Assembly (NCBI GenBank): GCA_015709695.1
Contig: CP054183.1
Coordinates: 2,902,992 to 2,966,991 of the forward strand
DNA: 64,000 nt
Direction: 5' to 3'
Source of the DNA: Gammaproteobacteria bacterium
Lineage (GTDB): Bacteria; Pseudomonadota; Gammaproteobacteria; Steroidobacterales; GCA-2729495
Both the position numbers and the translations under genes were made by a program. The first letter of the stretch is position 1. Every line of letters begins with the position of its first letter. The notes under the pieces are model-generated. The model was given only the letters and a program-made list of their open reading frames with translations. It did not search any database and was not told the origin of the DNA. Shown in pieces: positions 33,568-44,712 of this stretch.

Positions 33568-34878
33568 TCAGCCGCGACCGGGCCGATGCCGGCTGCGGCT
33601 TCCGCCACTGCGGCCGCGGCCGCCGCCGCTGCCACCACCACTCCCGGGCCGGCCGCGGGCTCCACCACGGCCTGGAAAGCGCGGTCGTGCCTCGCGGGGT
33701 GGAATCTTCACTTCCACCAGCAGGCCGGGATCGATCTGCCCGACGGGAATACGGTGGCCGATATAGGCCTCGATCTCGGGCAGCGTGACCGCATAGGACT
33801 CGCAGGCAAAGCTGACCGAATCGCCGCTGGCGCCGGCGCGCGCCGTGCGGCCGATGCGGTGGACGTAGTCTTCGGGATCCTGCGGCAGGTCGTAGTTCAC
33901 CACGTGGCTGACGTCGGGGACGTGCAGGCCGCGCGAGGCGACATCCGTGGCGACCAGCACCGGGAGCGAACCCTCCTGGAAGTTCTTGAGCATCTTCAGT
34001 CGCTTGGGCTGTGGCACATCGCCGGAGATCGCCGCGGCGCCGATGGCGTTGGCATTGAGGATGTCGGCCACATGGTCCGCTTCGCGCTTGGTGTTGACGA
34101 ACACCATGGTCCGCGAGGCCTGCATGCGCTTCATGATGGAGATCAGCAGGCCGGGCTTCTCGTGGTTGGCGGGGAAGTAGACCACCTGGGTCACCTTGTC
34201 GACCGTCTTTTTGTCCGGCTCGATCTGCACCAGGTGCGGGTTGTTCATGTGCTCGTAGGCCAGCTCCAGCACCCGGTAGCTCAGGGTGGCGGAGAACAGC
34301 AGGTTCAGCCGCCGGTCGAAGGGCGGCAGCCGGCGCAGCACGAAGCGGATGTCCTTGATGAAGCCGAGGTCGAACATGCGGTCCGCCTCGTCGAGCACCA
34401 TCACCTGCACGTGGCGCAGGGAGAAGATGTGCTGCTTGAAGAAGTCGATCAGCCGGCCCGGGGTGCCGATCAGCACGTCGACACCGGCGGCGAGCTGGTC
34501 GCGCTGCTTGTCGTAGTCCGTGCCGCCGAAGACCACCGCGATGCGCAGCCCGGTGGCGGCGCCCAGTACCAGCGCGTCGGCGTGGATCTGCACCGCCAGT
34601 TCGCGCGTCGGCGCCAGGATCACGGCGCGGGGGCCGTCGAGCCGGTCCGCGCCGGGCGGCGCATGGCGCAACAGCCGGTTGAAGGTGGCGATGAGGAAAG
34701 CGGCGGTCTTGCCGGTGCCCGTCTGCGCCTGGCCGGCGATGTCCTGGCCGCCGAGGGCGAGCGGCAGGGTCTGGCTCTGGATCGGGGTGCAGGCCTGGAA
34801 GCCGGCACGGCGTATGCCCTCGAGGATGGGCTCGGGCAGCCCGAGTTCTGAAAACAAGAGGTTCCTGGGTCCGTTCAT
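33568..34878 (-). CDS. rhlB: ATP-dependent RNA helicase RhlB
   Basis: A 436-residue DEAD-box helicase. Q-motif region FQACTPIQSQTLPLAL, motif I AQTGTGKTAAF, motif II VLDEADRMFDLG, motif III LLFSATLS, and motif VI HRIGRTARAG are present. The C-terminus is a Gly/Arg/Ser-rich tail (from about residue 400), which binds RNA non-specifically. RhlB acts with the RNA degradosome. Its divergent placement to trxA-rho is conserved in Gammaproteobacteria. Confidence 0.93.
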   Translation of the reverse strand: MNGPRNLLFSELGLPEPILEGIRRAGFQACTPIQSQTLPLALGGQDIAGQAQTGTGKTAAFLIATFNRLLRHAPPGADRLDGPRAVILAPTRELAVQIHADALVLGAATGLRIAVVFGGTDYDKQRDQLAAGVDVLIGTPGRLIDFFKQHIFSLRHVQVMVLDEADRMFDLGFIKDIRFVLRRLPPFDRRLNLLFSATLSYRVLELAYEHMNNPHLVQIEPDKKTVDKVTQVVYFPANHEKPGLLISIMKRMQASRTMVFVNTKREADHVADILNANAIGAAAISGDVPQPKRLKMLKNFQEGSLPVLVATDVASRGLHVPDVSHVVNYDLPQDPEDYVHRIGRTARAGASGDSVSFACESYAVTLPEIEAYIGHRIPVGQIDPGLLVEVKIPPREARPRFPGRGGARGRPGSGGGSGGGRGRSGGSRSRHRPGRG

Positions 34879-34903
34879 GGGGCGCTAACGATAGCCGAAA
34901 ATG

Positions 34904-34919
34904 TGGCGTGGTACTTGCA
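34904..34919 (+). promoter_or_regulatory. -24/-12-like motif upstream of trxA
   Basis: TGGCGT-N5-TTGCA keeps the GG and GC pairs at the required spacing but has two mismatches in the -24 box. It lies in the 288-bp gap between rhlB and trxA, which shows no gene. It is far (about 250 bp) from trxA. Weak evidence. Confidence 0.25.
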
Positions 34920-35166
34920 AATTGACCGGCGACAGGTTCAAATTGGACTCGTTCGCCGCGGTCCAGTACCGCACCTGCCCAGGTCAACGCCACCACGCTG
35001 ACTGACTCGGTCGAAGGAAGCTTCGCACTTCATCCCAGCATTGTGCCTGATCGGGCCGGCCGCTTCGCCACGGGCTGAAGCCGCCCAATTTCGAATGTTG
35101 CCTGCCGCCGTCCTGGGGGGCGCGGCCAACGCCAATCCAAACCATCCACAAGGCTGATCACGAGAC

Positions 35167-35487
35167 ATGAGTATCGTTCATATCACCGATGGCACCTTCG
35201 ATTCCGAAGTGCTGAAGTCCTCCATCCCGGTGCTGGTGGACTTCTGGGCCGAATGGTGCGGCCCCTGCAAGATGATCGCTCCGGTGCTGGAGCAGATATC
35301 CAGCGAATACGCCGGCCGGTTGCGCGTCGCCAAGGTGGACGTGGATTCCAACCAGGGCACCGCCATGCGCTACGGCATACGCAGCATCCCGACGCTCCTT
35401 CTCTTCAGGGACGGGGCCGTCCAGGCCCAGCAGGTCGGCATGCTCTCCAAGGACACCCTCAAGAAACTACTGGATTCAAAACTGTGA
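35167..35487 (+). CDS. trxA: Thioredoxin
   Basis: A 106-residue thioredoxin with the active site WCGPCK (C31, C34), the preceding DFWAE, and the cis-proline loop RSIPTL. It is a general protein disulfide reductant in the cytoplasm. The stop overlaps the GTG start of rho (GTGA), so the two are translationally coupled, as the trxA-rho order suggests. Confidence 0.97.
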   Translation: MSIVHITDGTFDSEVLKSSIPVLVDFWAEWCGPCKMIAPVLEQISSEYAGRLRVAKVDVDSNQGTAMRYGIRSIPTLLLFRDGAVQAQQVGMLSKDTLKKLLDSKL

Positions 35488-36953
35488 GAGGCTATCTCGG
35501 CAACGCGGCCCGCGGCCGCGGCAAGCAGCAGGGCAACCGCAACAAGGGCGGCGGCAACGGCAATGTCGCCGATCCGATGATGCGGCAGCAGCACCAGAAC
35601 CAGCGGATGCGGCGCGGCCACGAGGAGGACGCCCCGACCTTCAGCGAGGACGACGTCATCTCCCGCAGCGAGCTCGACCTCGCCAACCGCAACGTCATGA
35701 ATCTCACCGAGCTGAAGAACAAGCCGGTGAGCGCGCTGGTGAACATGGCCGAGTCCATGGGGCTCGAGAACATGGCACGCTCGCGCAAGCAGGACATCAT
35801 CTTCGCGGTCCTGAAGGCGCACGCGCAGAGCGGCCAGGACATCTTCGGCGATGGCGTGCTGGAAATCCTGCAGGATGGCTTCGGCTTCCTGCGCTCCGCC
35901 GATGGTTCCTACCTCGCCGGGCCAGACGACATCTACGTCTCGCCGAGCCAGATCCGCCGCTTCAACCTGCGCACCGGCGACACCGTCGCCGGGCTGATCC
36001 GTCCGCCCAAGGAGAGCGAGCGCTACTTCGCGCTGCTGAAGGTCAGCGAGATCAATTACGACGCGCCGGACTCCTCGCGCAGCAAGGTGCTGTTCGAGAA
36101 CCTGACGCCGCTGTTCCCCAAGAAGCGCCTCAAGCTCGAGCAGGGCAACGGCAGCAAGGAAGACATGACCGCGCGGATCATCGACCTGGTGGCGCCCATC
36201 GGGCTCGGCCAGCGCGGGCTCATCGTCTCGCCGCCCAAGGCCGGCAAGACCATGCTGCTGCAGAACATCGCGCTGTCGATCACCGCCAATTTCCCGGATG
36301 CCTACCTCATCGTGCTGCTCATCGACGAGCGGCCGGAGGAGGTCACGGAAATGCAGCGCTCGGTGCGCGGCGAGGTGGTGTCCAGCACCTTCGACGAACC
36401 TGCCAGCCGCCATGTGCAGGTGGCCGAGATGGTCATCGAGAAGGCCAAGCGCCTGGTCGAGCACAAGCGCGACGTGGTGATCCTGCTCGATTCCATCACC
36501 CGCCTCGCGCGCGCCTACAACACCGTGGCGCCGTCATCCGGCAAGGTGCTGACCGGCGGCGTGGACGCCAATGCCCTGCAGCGGCCGAAGCGTTTCTTCG
36601 GCGCGGCGCGCAACATCGAGGAGGGCGGCAGCCTGACCATCCTCGCCACCGCGCTGATCGACACCGGCTCGAAGATGGACGACGTCATCTACGAGGAGTT
36701 CAAGGGCACCGGCAACAGCGAGATCCACCTCGACCGGCGCATTGCCGAGAAGCGCGTGTTCCCGGCGATCAACATCAACCGCTCGGGCACCCGCAAGGAA
36801 GAGTTGCTGACCCAGCCCGACGAACTGCAGAAGATGTGGGTGCTGCGCAAGGTGCTGCATCCCATGGATGAACTCGCCGCCATCGAGTTCCTCATCGGCA
36901 AGATGGAAGACACCAAGACCAATGCCGAGTTCTTCGATTCGATGAAGCGCTGA
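35484..36953 (+). CDS. rho: Transcription termination factor Rho with N-terminal extension
   Basis: A 489-residue hexameric RNA helicase that terminates transcription. From MNLTELKNK (35697) on it aligns along its length with E. coli Rho: RNA-binding [15 protein letters not shown], Walker [20 protein letters not shown], Walker [16 protein letters not shown] and the secondary-site region GGVDANAL. Upstream is an in-frame stretch of about 71 codons rich in Gly, Asn, Arg, Gln and later acidic residues. Its codon third positions are nearly all G/C and it starts at a GTG overlapping the trxA stop, so it is probably translated. A start at 35697 cannot be excluded. Confidence 0.95.
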   Translation: MRGYLGNAARGRGKQQGNRNKGGGNGNVADPMMRQQHQNQRMRRGHEEDAPTFSEDDVISRSELDLANRNVMNLTELKNKPVSALVNMAESMGLENMARSRKQDIIFAVLKAHAQSGQDIFGDGVLEILQDGFGFLRSADGSYLAGPDDIYVSPSQIRRFNLRTGDTVAGLIRPPKESERYFALLKVSEINYDAPDSSRSKVLFENLTPLFPKKRLKLEQGNGSKEDMTARIIDLVAPIGLGQRGLIVSPPKAGKTMLLQNIALSITANFPDAYLIVLLIDERPEEVTEMQRSVRGEVVSSTFDEPASRHVQVAEMVIEKAKRLVEHKRDVVILLDSITRLARAYNTVAPSSGKVLTGGVDANALQRPKRFFGAARNIEEGGSLTILATALIDTGSKMDDVIYEEFKGTGNSEIHLDRRIAEKRVFPAININRSGTRKEELLTQPDELQKMWVLRKVLHPMDELAAIEFLIGKMEDTKTNAEFFDSMKR

Positions 36954-36961
36954 GGCGGGGC

Positions 36962-37381
36962 ATGAAGCCCTGGTGGAACGGTGGGGTTCGCTTCGCCTGC
37001 CAGGGATCGGGCAGGTGCTGCGTTTCCCGGGGTGCCTACGGCTACGTCTACCTGACGCTCGCCGATCGCCGGCGGCTGGCCACCGCGCTGGGCCTGCCGA
37101 CGCGCCGCTTCACGCAGCTGCACTGCCGGAAAACCGACGGCTATTTTCACCTCAGGGACGACGGCCCCGACTGCCGCTTCCTGGTGGATCATCGCTGCTC
37201 GGTCTACGAGGACCGGCCGACCCAGTGCCGTACCTGGCCGTTCTGGCCCGAGAACATGCCGGCCCGCGCCTGGACAGCCATCGCCGCGTTCTGTCCCGGC
37301 GTCGGCCAAGGGCGCGTCGTCCCCGCCTCACGGATCGAAGCCATGCTCGACGAGCAGCAGCGCTCCACCGCGGAATTGTAA
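36962..37381 (+). CDS. YkgJ-family cysteine-cluster protein
   Basis: A 139-residue protein with the CxxCxxCC-like metal-chelating pattern of the YkgJ family: FACQGSGRCCVSRGAYGYV at the N-terminus, CRFLVDHRCSVYEDRPTQCRTWPFWP in order with single gaps, and a later FCPGVGQG. The function is unknown; zinc or iron binding is assumed from the family. It starts 9 bp after rho. Its last codons and stop lie in the first copy of a 20-bp tandem repeat. Confidence 0.88.
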   Translation: MKPWWNGGVRFACQGSGRCCVSRGAYGYVYLTLADRRRLATALGLPTRRFTQLHCRKTDGYFHLRDDGPDCRFLVDHRCSVYEDRPTQCRTWPFWPENMPARAWTAIAAFCPGVGQGRVVPASRIEAMLDEQQRSTAEL

Positions 37382-37408
37382 TGGTGCCCGCGGAATTGTA
37401 ATGGTGCC
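37369..37408. repeat. 20-bp perfect tandem duplication
   Basis: Two adjacent copies of CGCGGAATTGTAATGGTGCC (37369-37388 and 37389-37408). The first contains the stop codon of the YkgJ-type gene. The second runs into the left arm of the hairpin that follows. Confidence 0.9.
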
Positions 37409-37467
37409 GGTCGGGCTTTTCGGGCTTATGGATGTCCATAAGCCCGAAAAGCCCGACCTGGCACCAT
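37401..37467. repeat. Large hairpin between convergent genes (REP-like)
   Basis: Arms of 32 and 33 nt, identical apart from one extra base, separated by a 2-nt loop; the outer ends read ATGGTGCC and GGCACCAT. It fills the gap between the YkgJ-type gene and purD and could act as a bidirectional terminator or transcript stabiliser, although no T run follows. The arm ends resemble those of the repeat after groEL. Confidence 0.85.
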
Positions 37468-37468
37468 G

Positions 37469-38755
37469 CTATTCGCGGGCGATGGCGCGGTGGCCGATGT
37501 CGTGGCGGTACTGGGCGCCTTCCCAGTGGATCTGGCTGACGAGGCGGTAGGCTTCGCGCTGGGCGGCAGCGACGGTGGCGCCGCGACCGACGACGCAGAG
37601 CACGCGACCACCGCGGGTGACGATGCGATCGCTGGCATCGCGTCCGGTACCGGCATGGAAGACCTTGGCGTCGGGCAGTTCGCCTGTGGGCAGGCCGGTG
37701 ATCTCGTCACCGCTGCGGTACTTGCCCGGGTAGCCTCCCGCGGCCATGACCACGCCGACCGCGGGACGCGGATCCCAGTCGGCATGGCTGCTGCCGAGCC
37801 GGCCGTCGAGCGCGGCATCGAGCAGGTCCACCAGATCCGAGCGCAAGCGGAAGAGAATCGGCTGCGTCTCGGGGTCGCCGAAACGGCAGTTGAACTCCAG
37901 GACACGTGCCGTGCCGTCGGGCCCGATCATCAACCCGGCATACAGGAAGCCGAAGTAGCGCACGCCTTCCTTCCGCATGCCTTCCACCACGGGCTGCATG
38001 ACCTCCGCCATCACCCGCGAGGCGATGGCTTCGGTCACCACGGGTGCGGGGGAGTAGGCGCCCATGCCGCCGGTGTTCGGGCCACGGTCGCCGTCGTCCC
38101 TGGTCTTGTGGTCCTGCGAGGTGGCCAGCGGCAGGATCGCGCCATCCACACCCACCATGGCGATGAAGCTGGCCTCCTCGCCGGACAGGAAGTCCTCGGC
38201 CACGACCACGTTGCCCGCAGCACCGAACTCGTTGCCCTCCAGCATGGCCTGGCCCGCCGCCAGCGCCTCTTCCACGCTCTGCGCGACCACCACGCCCTTG
38301 CCCGCCGCCAGCCCGTCGGCCTTGATGACGATGGGCGCGCCATGGGCTTCCACGTAGGCCTGGAACTCGCCGAAGTCGGTGAAGGATTCGTGGCGCGCCG
38401 TGGGGATGCCGTGGCGCTGCATGAATTCCTTGGCGAAGCGCTTCGAGCTCTCGAGCTGCGCCGCGGCCTTGCGTGGCCCGAAGCAGCGCAGGCCGTTGGC
38501 GATGAAGCGGTCGACGATGCCGGCGGCGAGCGGCGCCTCGGGACCGACCACGGTGAGCCCGACATGTTCCTCGCGGGCGAGCCGCAGCAGGACCTCGACG
38601 TCGTCGGCCGCCACCGGCGCATTGCGTACCTTCGGCTCGAGCGCGGTGCCGGCATTGCCGGGCGCGACGATGACGGTCTCCACGCGGCGGGACTGGGCAA
38701 TCTTCCAGGCCAGCGCATGTTCGCGCCCGCCGCCGCCGACCACGAGGACCTTCAC
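37469..38755 (-). CDS. purD: Phosphoribosylamine-glycine ligase
   Basis: A 428-residue ATP-grasp enzyme of purine synthesis that joins glycine to phosphoribosylamine. N-terminal VLVVGGGGREHALAWK, KADGLAAGKGVVVA (ATP-grasp), DHKTRDDGDRGPNTGGMGA and EFNCRFGDPETQ are all present. It starts 8 bp after purH ends and belongs to the fis-purH-purD unit. Confidence 0.97.
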   Translation of the reverse strand: MKVLVVGGGGREHALAWKIAQSRRVETVIVAPGNAGTALEPKVRNAPVAADDVEVLLRLAREEHVGLTVVGPEAPLAAGIVDRFIANGLRCFGPRKAAAQLESSKRFAKEFMQRHGIPTARHESFTDFGEFQAYVEAHGAPIVIKADGLAAGKGVVVAQSVEEALAAGQAMLEGNEFGAAGNVVVAEDFLSGEEASFIAMVGVDGAILPLATSQDHKTRDDGDRGPNTGGMGAYSPAPVVTEAIASRVMAEVMQPVVEGMRKEGVRYFGFLYAGLMIGPDGTARVLEFNCRFGDPETQPILFRLRSDLVDLLDAALDGRLGSSHADWDPRPAVGVVMAAGGYPGKYRSGDEITGLPTGELPDAKVFHAGTGRDASDRIVTRGGRVLCVVGRGATVAAAQREAYRLVSQIHWEGAQYRHDIGHRAIARE

Positions 38756-38763
38756 CGCGGTTC

Positions 38764-40344
<1,581 letters not shown>

Positions 40345-40401
40345 GCCAACCCGCCTGTCACCCGGCTCGTCGGTCGCGGGCCCGGGGCCCCGCAGCCTGC
40401 C

Positions 40402-40707
40402 CTAGCCGAGCAGCTCGTACTGCCTGAGCTTCTTGCGCAGCGTGGCGCGGTTCAGCCCGAGGATCTCCGCCGCGCGGCTCTGGTTGCCACCCGTGTAGTC
40501 GAGCACCGCCTCGAACAGCGGCGGCTCCACCTCGCCCAGCACCAGCTCGTAGAGGGCGTTGGGCTTGTGGCCGTTCAGGTCGCGGAAGTAAGTGCGCAGC
40601 GCATCGCCGGTCAGGTCGCGCAGCGGCTTGTTGCGCAGCTGGACGACGCTGTCGCGGTGGCGGGAGGGAGACTTGCGGGTGGCGGAATTCTTCTTCGCAT
40701 TGACCAC
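40402..40707 (-). CDS. fis: Nucleoid protein Fis
   Basis: A 101-residue DNA-bending and regulatory protein. The C-terminal helix-turn-helix (GNQSRAAEILGLNRATLRKKL) is preceded by the dimerisation helices (PPLFEAVLDYTGG). The start is GTG at 40707 with GGGAG upstream, giving the usual Fis length; a longer frame to 40812 is not supported. In many Gammaproteobacteria dusB precedes fis; it is missing here, while purH-purD follow as in Pseudomonas. Confidence 0.93.
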   Translation of the reverse strand: MVNAKKNSATRKSPSRHRDSVVQLRNKPLRDLTGDALRTYFRDLNGHKPNALYELVLGEVEPPLFEAVLDYTGGNQSRAAEILGLNRATLRKKLRQYELLG

Positions 40708-41073
40708 GGTCTGGCTGCTCCCGCAATGACTCCCGGCTCTCCGGCGATGGCATCGGGCTCGCAGGAACCCCGCGCCGGATGCCGGACGACGATGAATGAC
40801 CGCAGGGCGCATGCCGTGCGAGGCGTGGTTCTTGGCGCCGATCCCGCGCGCCCTTGTCGTGCCTCGCTGCGACAGCGGCGACGTTGTCGTCGCCCTCCTC
40901 CTTCTGCGGGGGCGGAATCATAACACGCGATGCCGACATGCCAACCACGGTACCGCGGGAAACTAGATTGCTGTTGGCGTGACGTCCACAAGTGCATGAA
41001 CCCGAAAGCCTGCGCGCGAGTGTGGCCGCCGACGCGATGTCGGCGCAGGCTGGACTCGGTCCGGGGTCTGCGC
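40708..41073. other. Intergenic region upstream of fis
   Basis: A 366-bp gap at the place where dusB usually stands. Apart from the promoter noted separately and short GC hairpins (for example GGCGAC/GTCGCC around 40878-40895 and GCCGAC/GTCGGC near 41030-41047), I see no gene and no dusB remnant. The predicted fis leader would be about 200 nt long. Confidence 0.7.
40917..40944 (-). promoter_or_regulatory. Sigma-70 promoter for fis-purH-purD
   Basis: On the minus strand TTGGCA (-35), 16 bp, TATGAT (-10). It is the best promoter match in the gap and lies about 200 bp upstream of the fis start. Confidence 0.6.
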
Positions 41074-42453
41074 TCAGCGCTGGAAGGGATCGCGCGCCTT
41101 CTTGCAGCGAAGGCCGGCATGGCGGTTCGGCATGCAGACGTCGAGATCCCAGCCCGTGGCGTTGTCGCCCGGATCCTCGAGGCTGATGGCGACCGGGATC
41201 AGCGCGCCCGGCGGATACACCGACGAAGACGGCGGCGTTTCGGCCAGGTATTCGGCCGGACCAAACTCGCCGCTGGCGATGATGTTCGACCAGCGATCGA
41301 GCAACACCACCCGCAGCACCGGCAGGCCGACCGGATAGCTGCTGGTCACGGCGATCTCGGCGGCGATATCGAGCGTGCCCTGCGCCGATTTCCTGACCTG
41401 CGCCTTGCGGCTGCGGATCTCGTAGGCATCGAGCGGCCAGTCCGGATCGAGCGGCAGGCCGAGCCGGGCGTAGACGCCGCGCACCGCAGCGCCGTAGGCC
41501 GGGCTGGCGGCCAGTTCGTCGCGGAACTGGTGCAGCAGCTGTGCGGCCAGCAGCAGTGCCGCGACCAGGCTCGCGGCGAACCAGCGTCCGGCATGGCTCC
41601 CGCGGGCCGGCTGCCGTGTGCCGAAGGAGGGCGGGGGGCCCCAGTCCAGCACGGTCTCCGGGGCGGCAGCGGCAGCCATGACGCCGGCCACCTGGCCTGC
41701 GCCGGCGGCGTCGTCCGCCGGTTCGATCTCCGCCTCGACCTGCCCGGCCCAGACGTCAGCCGGATCTTCCGCCACCGTGGCGGGCTCGTCCTTCGGGCCG
41801 GCGTCGGCCTCACCGGGACGGTGGAGCATGACCAGCGTCGACTCCGCATGGTTGGCCTCGTCGCCGAGGACGAACAGGGGCTCGGCATCGTCCTCGGCTT
41901 CTTCCGCCAGGTCCGCTTCCGGGATGGCGGGTACTTCGGGCTCGACCTCGTTCAGGAACCCTTTCCAGGTATCGGTGTCGGCGGTTTCCCGATCCAGCAA
42001 GCCGCCCGTGTCCGGCCAGGGCTCCCTGTCATCGCCCTCCGTCTCCGCATCGTCGACGGTTGCCGCGACTTGCTCCGCGTCGTCCACCGGTTCCTGGAAG
42101 GTGTCGCCGAGTGCCGGCTCCGGTCGCGGGTTCACCAGGGACGGGTTCTCCGGCGGGCTCAGGAAAAACCGCTGCCACTCGTTCTCGGGAACATTGAACT
42201 CGAGCGCGTCCTCGGCTGTCCCGCCGTCAGCCGGCATCGGCTCCGGCTCGGGTGCGGATGGTGAATTGTCGGGGTGCGTCAGGCGGGGCGCACCAGGCAG
42301 CAGCAGGTCGGAGCCGGTCCAGTCGTCCACCAGCGTATCGAGGGCATTGAATACGCCGCCGCAGGCGCCGCAACGCACCTCGCCGGCGGCCATCTGCAGG
42401 ATGGCCGCGGTGACGCGGAACGTGGAGCTACAACTCGGGCAGCGGGTGTACAT
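41074..42453 (-). CDS. Zinc-ribbon and DUF3426 membrane protein
   Basis: A 459-residue protein. The N-terminus is an MJ0042-type zinc ribbon (C5, C8, C28, C31; MYTRCPSCSSTFRVT). A long acidic, low-complexity region (about 45-290) follows, then a transmembrane helix (about residues 300-322, FAASLVAALLLAAQLL) and a DUF3426 domain that ends the protein. Function unknown. Position directly after prmA is conserved in Pseudomonas and relatives. The ATG at 42453 fits the zinc ribbon start. Confidence 0.9.
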   Translation of the reverse strand: MYTRCPSCSSTFRVTAAILQMAAGEVRCGACGGVFNALDTLVDDWTGSDLLLPGAPRLTHPDNSPSAPEPEPMPADGGTAEDALEFNVPENEWQRFFLSPPENPSLVNPRPEPALGDTFQEPVDDAEQVAATVDDAETEGDDREPWPDTGGLLDRETADTDTWKGFLNEVEPEVPAIPEADLAEEAEDDAEPLFVLGDEANHAESTLVMLHRPGEADAGPKDEPATVAEDPADVWAGQVEAEIEPADDAAGAGQVAGVMAAAAAPETVLDWGPPPSFGTRQPARGSHAGRWFAASLVAALLLAAQLLHQFRDELAASPAYGAAVRGVYARLGLPLDPDWPLDAYEIRSRKAQVRKSAQGTLDIAAEIAVTSSYPVGLPVLRVVLLDRWSNIIASGEFGPAEYLAETPPSSSVYPPGALIPVAISLEDPGDNATGWDLDVCMPNRHAGLRCKKARDPFQR

Positions 42454-42484
42454 GATCCTGGGACAAGGGTGGCCTGTTCCCGGC

Positions 42485-43375
42485 TCAACGGTGCGGCAGC
42501 GGGGCACCGCTGAGCAGCGCCCAGCCGTCGAGTTCGGCGGCGAGGTGCAGGTCGAGCCACGGTGCGCAAGCCTCCTGCACCCGGTTCGCCTGCCCGGTGA
42601 GAATACCGCTCAGCGCCACGCGGGCGCCAGCCTGGCAGTGAAGTGCCAGCGTCGGCGCCAGCGCGATCAGGGTATCGGCGAGGATGTTCGCCACCACCAC
42701 CCCGAAGCGTGCCTCGGCTGCCAGGCCGGCGGGATCGACGACCCGCAGGCGTGCATCGCAGCCGTTGCGCAGGGCATTGTCGCGGGAGGCACGCAGTGCC
42801 TGCGGATCCAGGTCGAGTGCCGTGGCGCTCCGCGCGCCCAGCACCAGCGCGGCGATGGCCAGGATGCCGGAGCCACAGCCGAAATCGAGCACCTGGCGGC
42901 CCGCGAGATCCATGCCGGCCAGCCACTCCAGGCACAGCCGCGTGGTCGGATGCGAGCCGGAGCCGAACGCCAGGCCCGGGTCCAGGTGGATCACGGCGGC
43001 GGCCGGATCGGGGCAGGTGCTGCCCTCGGGACAGACCCAGAGACGGGAGCCGAAGCGCAGGGGCTTCAGGTTCTCGCGGAATTCGCCGATCCAGTCGCGC
43101 TCCTCGACGATGCAGGCGGACAGCCCCGCCAGCGCCGCGCCCGCCGCGGCCTCGATGGCCCGTCGCAGCGGCGCCTCCGCCGTGCCCTCGGGCATGAGGG
43201 CCGTCACCACCACGCTGTCCCAGAGCGGAGTCGCGCCGGGGGCCGGCTCCAGTATCGGCTCGCCTCCCGGATCGCCGAGCGAGACGGCGAGCGCGCCGGC
43301 CGCGTCCAGCACGGCGCTGACCTGGTCGACGGCGCCGACGGGCACCGTGAACTCCAGTTGCAGCCAGCGGTTCAG
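42485..43375 (-). CDS. prmA: Ribosomal protein L11 methyltransferase
   Basis: A 296-residue SAM-dependent methyltransferase for ribosomal protein L11. The N-terminal substrate domain begins [11 protein letters not shown], and the catalytic domain has [21 protein letters not shown], the SAM motif [16 protein letters not shown] and [11 protein letters not shown]. No ATG, GTG or TTG precedes the conserved N-terminus after the upstream stop; the likely start is a CTG at 43375 that overlaps the accC stop (CTGA), implying coupled translation. A GTG 10 codons later is an alternative but would remove conserved residues. Confidence 0.93.
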   Translation of the reverse strand: MNRWLQLEFTVPVGAVDQVSAVLDAAGALAVSLGDPGGEPILEPAPGATPLWDSVVVTALMPEGTAEAPLRRAIEAAAGAALAGLSACIVEERDWIGEFRENLKPLRFGSRLWVCPEGSTCPDPAAAVIHLDPGLAFGSGSHPTTRLCLEWLAGMDLAGRQVLDFGCGSGILAIAALVLGARSATALDLDPQALRASRDNALRNGCDARLRVVDPAGLAAEARFGVVVANILADTLIALAPTLALHCQAGARVALSGILTGQANRVQEACAPWLDLHLAAELDGWALLSGAPLPHR

Positions 43376-44712
43376 AGGCCCAGGCGCTTTTCGAGGTAGT
43401 GGATGTCGGTGCCGCCGTTCTTGAAGGCGGAGTGCTGGATGATCTCCAGGTGCAGCGGGATATTGGTCTTGATGCCGTCCACCACCATCTCGGTCAGCGC
43501 CACGTGCATGCGGGCAATGGCCGAGGCGCGCGTGTCCCCGTGGGCGATGATCTTGGCGACCATGGAATCGTAATAGGGCGGTACCGTGTAGCCGCTGTAG
43601 AGGTGGCTGTCCACCCGCACCCCGGGGCCACCGGGCGGGTGCCAGAGATCCACCCGGCCCGGCGAGGGCATGAAGGTCTTCGGGTCCTCGGCATTGATGC
43701 GGCATTCCACGGCGTGGCCGTTGATGCGCAGGTCCTCCTGGCGGAAGGAGAGTTTCTCGCCGGCGGCGATGCGCAGCTGCTCGCGCACGATGTCCACGCC
43801 GGTGATCATCTCCGTGACCGGGTGTTCCACCTGCAGGCGGGTGTTCATCTCGATGAAGAAGAACTGCCCGTCCTGGAACAGGAATTCGAAGGTGCCGGCA
43901 CTGCGGTAGCCGACCTCCAGGCAGGCCCTGACGCAGCGCTCGCCCATGCTCCGGCGCAGCTCCTCGCTGATGCCGGGCGCCGGGGCTTCCTCGAGCACCT
44001 TCTGGTGGCGCCGCTGCATCGAGCAGTCGCGCTCGAACAGGTAGACGCAGTTCCCATGGCCATCGGCCAGCAGCTGGAACTCGATGTGCCGTGGCCTGGC
44101 GAGGAATTTCTCCATGTACACCACGTCGCTGCCGAAAGCGGCCCGGGCTTCGACCTTGGTCACGGAGATGGCGTTGGCCAGAGAGGCCTCGGTGTAGACG
44201 ACCCGCATGCCGCGGCCACCGCCGCCGGCTGCCGCCTTGATGATCACCGGATAGCCGATGTCCTTGGCCAGCCGCTGGTTCTCCTCCAGCTCGTCGCCGA
44301 GCGGGCCATCGGAGCCCGGCACGGTGGGTACGCCGGCCTTGCGCATGGCGTCCTTGGCCGAGATCTTGTCACCCATCATGCGGATGACTTCCGGCGGCGG
44401 GCCGATGAACACGAAGCCGGAATTCTCCACGCGCTCGGCGAAGTCCGCATTCTCGGAGAGGAAGCCGAAACCCGGATGGATGGCCTGGGCGTCGGTGACC
44501 TCGGCGGCGCTGATGATGGCCGGCATGTTGAGGTAGCTGCCCACGGACGGCGGCGGGCCGATGCAGACCGTCTCGTCGGCCAGCAGCACGTGCTTGAGGC
44601 TGGTGTCGGCCGTCGAGTGCACGGCGACGGTCTTGATGCCGAGCTCGCGGCAGGCCCGCTGGATCCGCAGCGCGACCTCGCCGCGATTGGCGATGAGCAC
44701 CTTGTCGAGCAT
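43372..44712 (-). CDS. accC: Acetyl-CoA carboxylase biotin carboxylase subunit
   Basis: A 446-residue ATP-grasp enzyme that carboxylates biotin on AccB. It begins [17 protein letters not shown] and contains [26 protein letters not shown], the [13 protein letters not shown] segment and the terminal YLEKRLGL. The start overlaps the accB stop (TAATG). Together with AccB and the carboxyltransferase (not in the window) it makes malonyl-CoA for fatty acid synthesis. Confidence 0.97.
   Translation of the reverse strand: MLDKVLIANRGEVALRIQRACRELGIKTVAVHSTADTSLKHVLLADETVCIGPPPSVGSYLNMPAIISAAEVTDAQAIHPGFGFLSENADFAERVENSGFVFIGPPPEVIRMMGDKISAKDAMRKAGVPTVPGSDGPLGDELEENQRLAKDIGYPVIIKAAAGGGGRGMRVVYTEASLANAISVTKVEARAAFGSDVVYMEKFLARPRHIEFQLLADGHGNCVYLFERDCSMQRRHQKVLEEAPAPGISEELRRSMGERCVRACLEVGYRSAGTFEFLFQDGQFFFIEMNTRLQVEHPVTEMITGVDIVREQLRIAAGEKLSFRQEDLRINGHAVECRINAEDPKTFMPSPGRVDLWHPPGGPGVRVDSHLYSGYTVPPYYDSMVAKIIAHGDTRASAIARMHVALTEMVVDGIKTNIPLHLEIIQHSAFKNGGTDIHYLEKRLGL

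Noticed and set aside
37401-37467. Classical rho-independent terminator
   Set aside because: The stem is far longer than usual and no T run follows on either strand; it is described as a REP-like hairpin.
40813-41073. A degraded dusB gene upstream of fis
   Set aside because: None of the short frames in the gap shows a recognisable dihydrouridine synthase motif.
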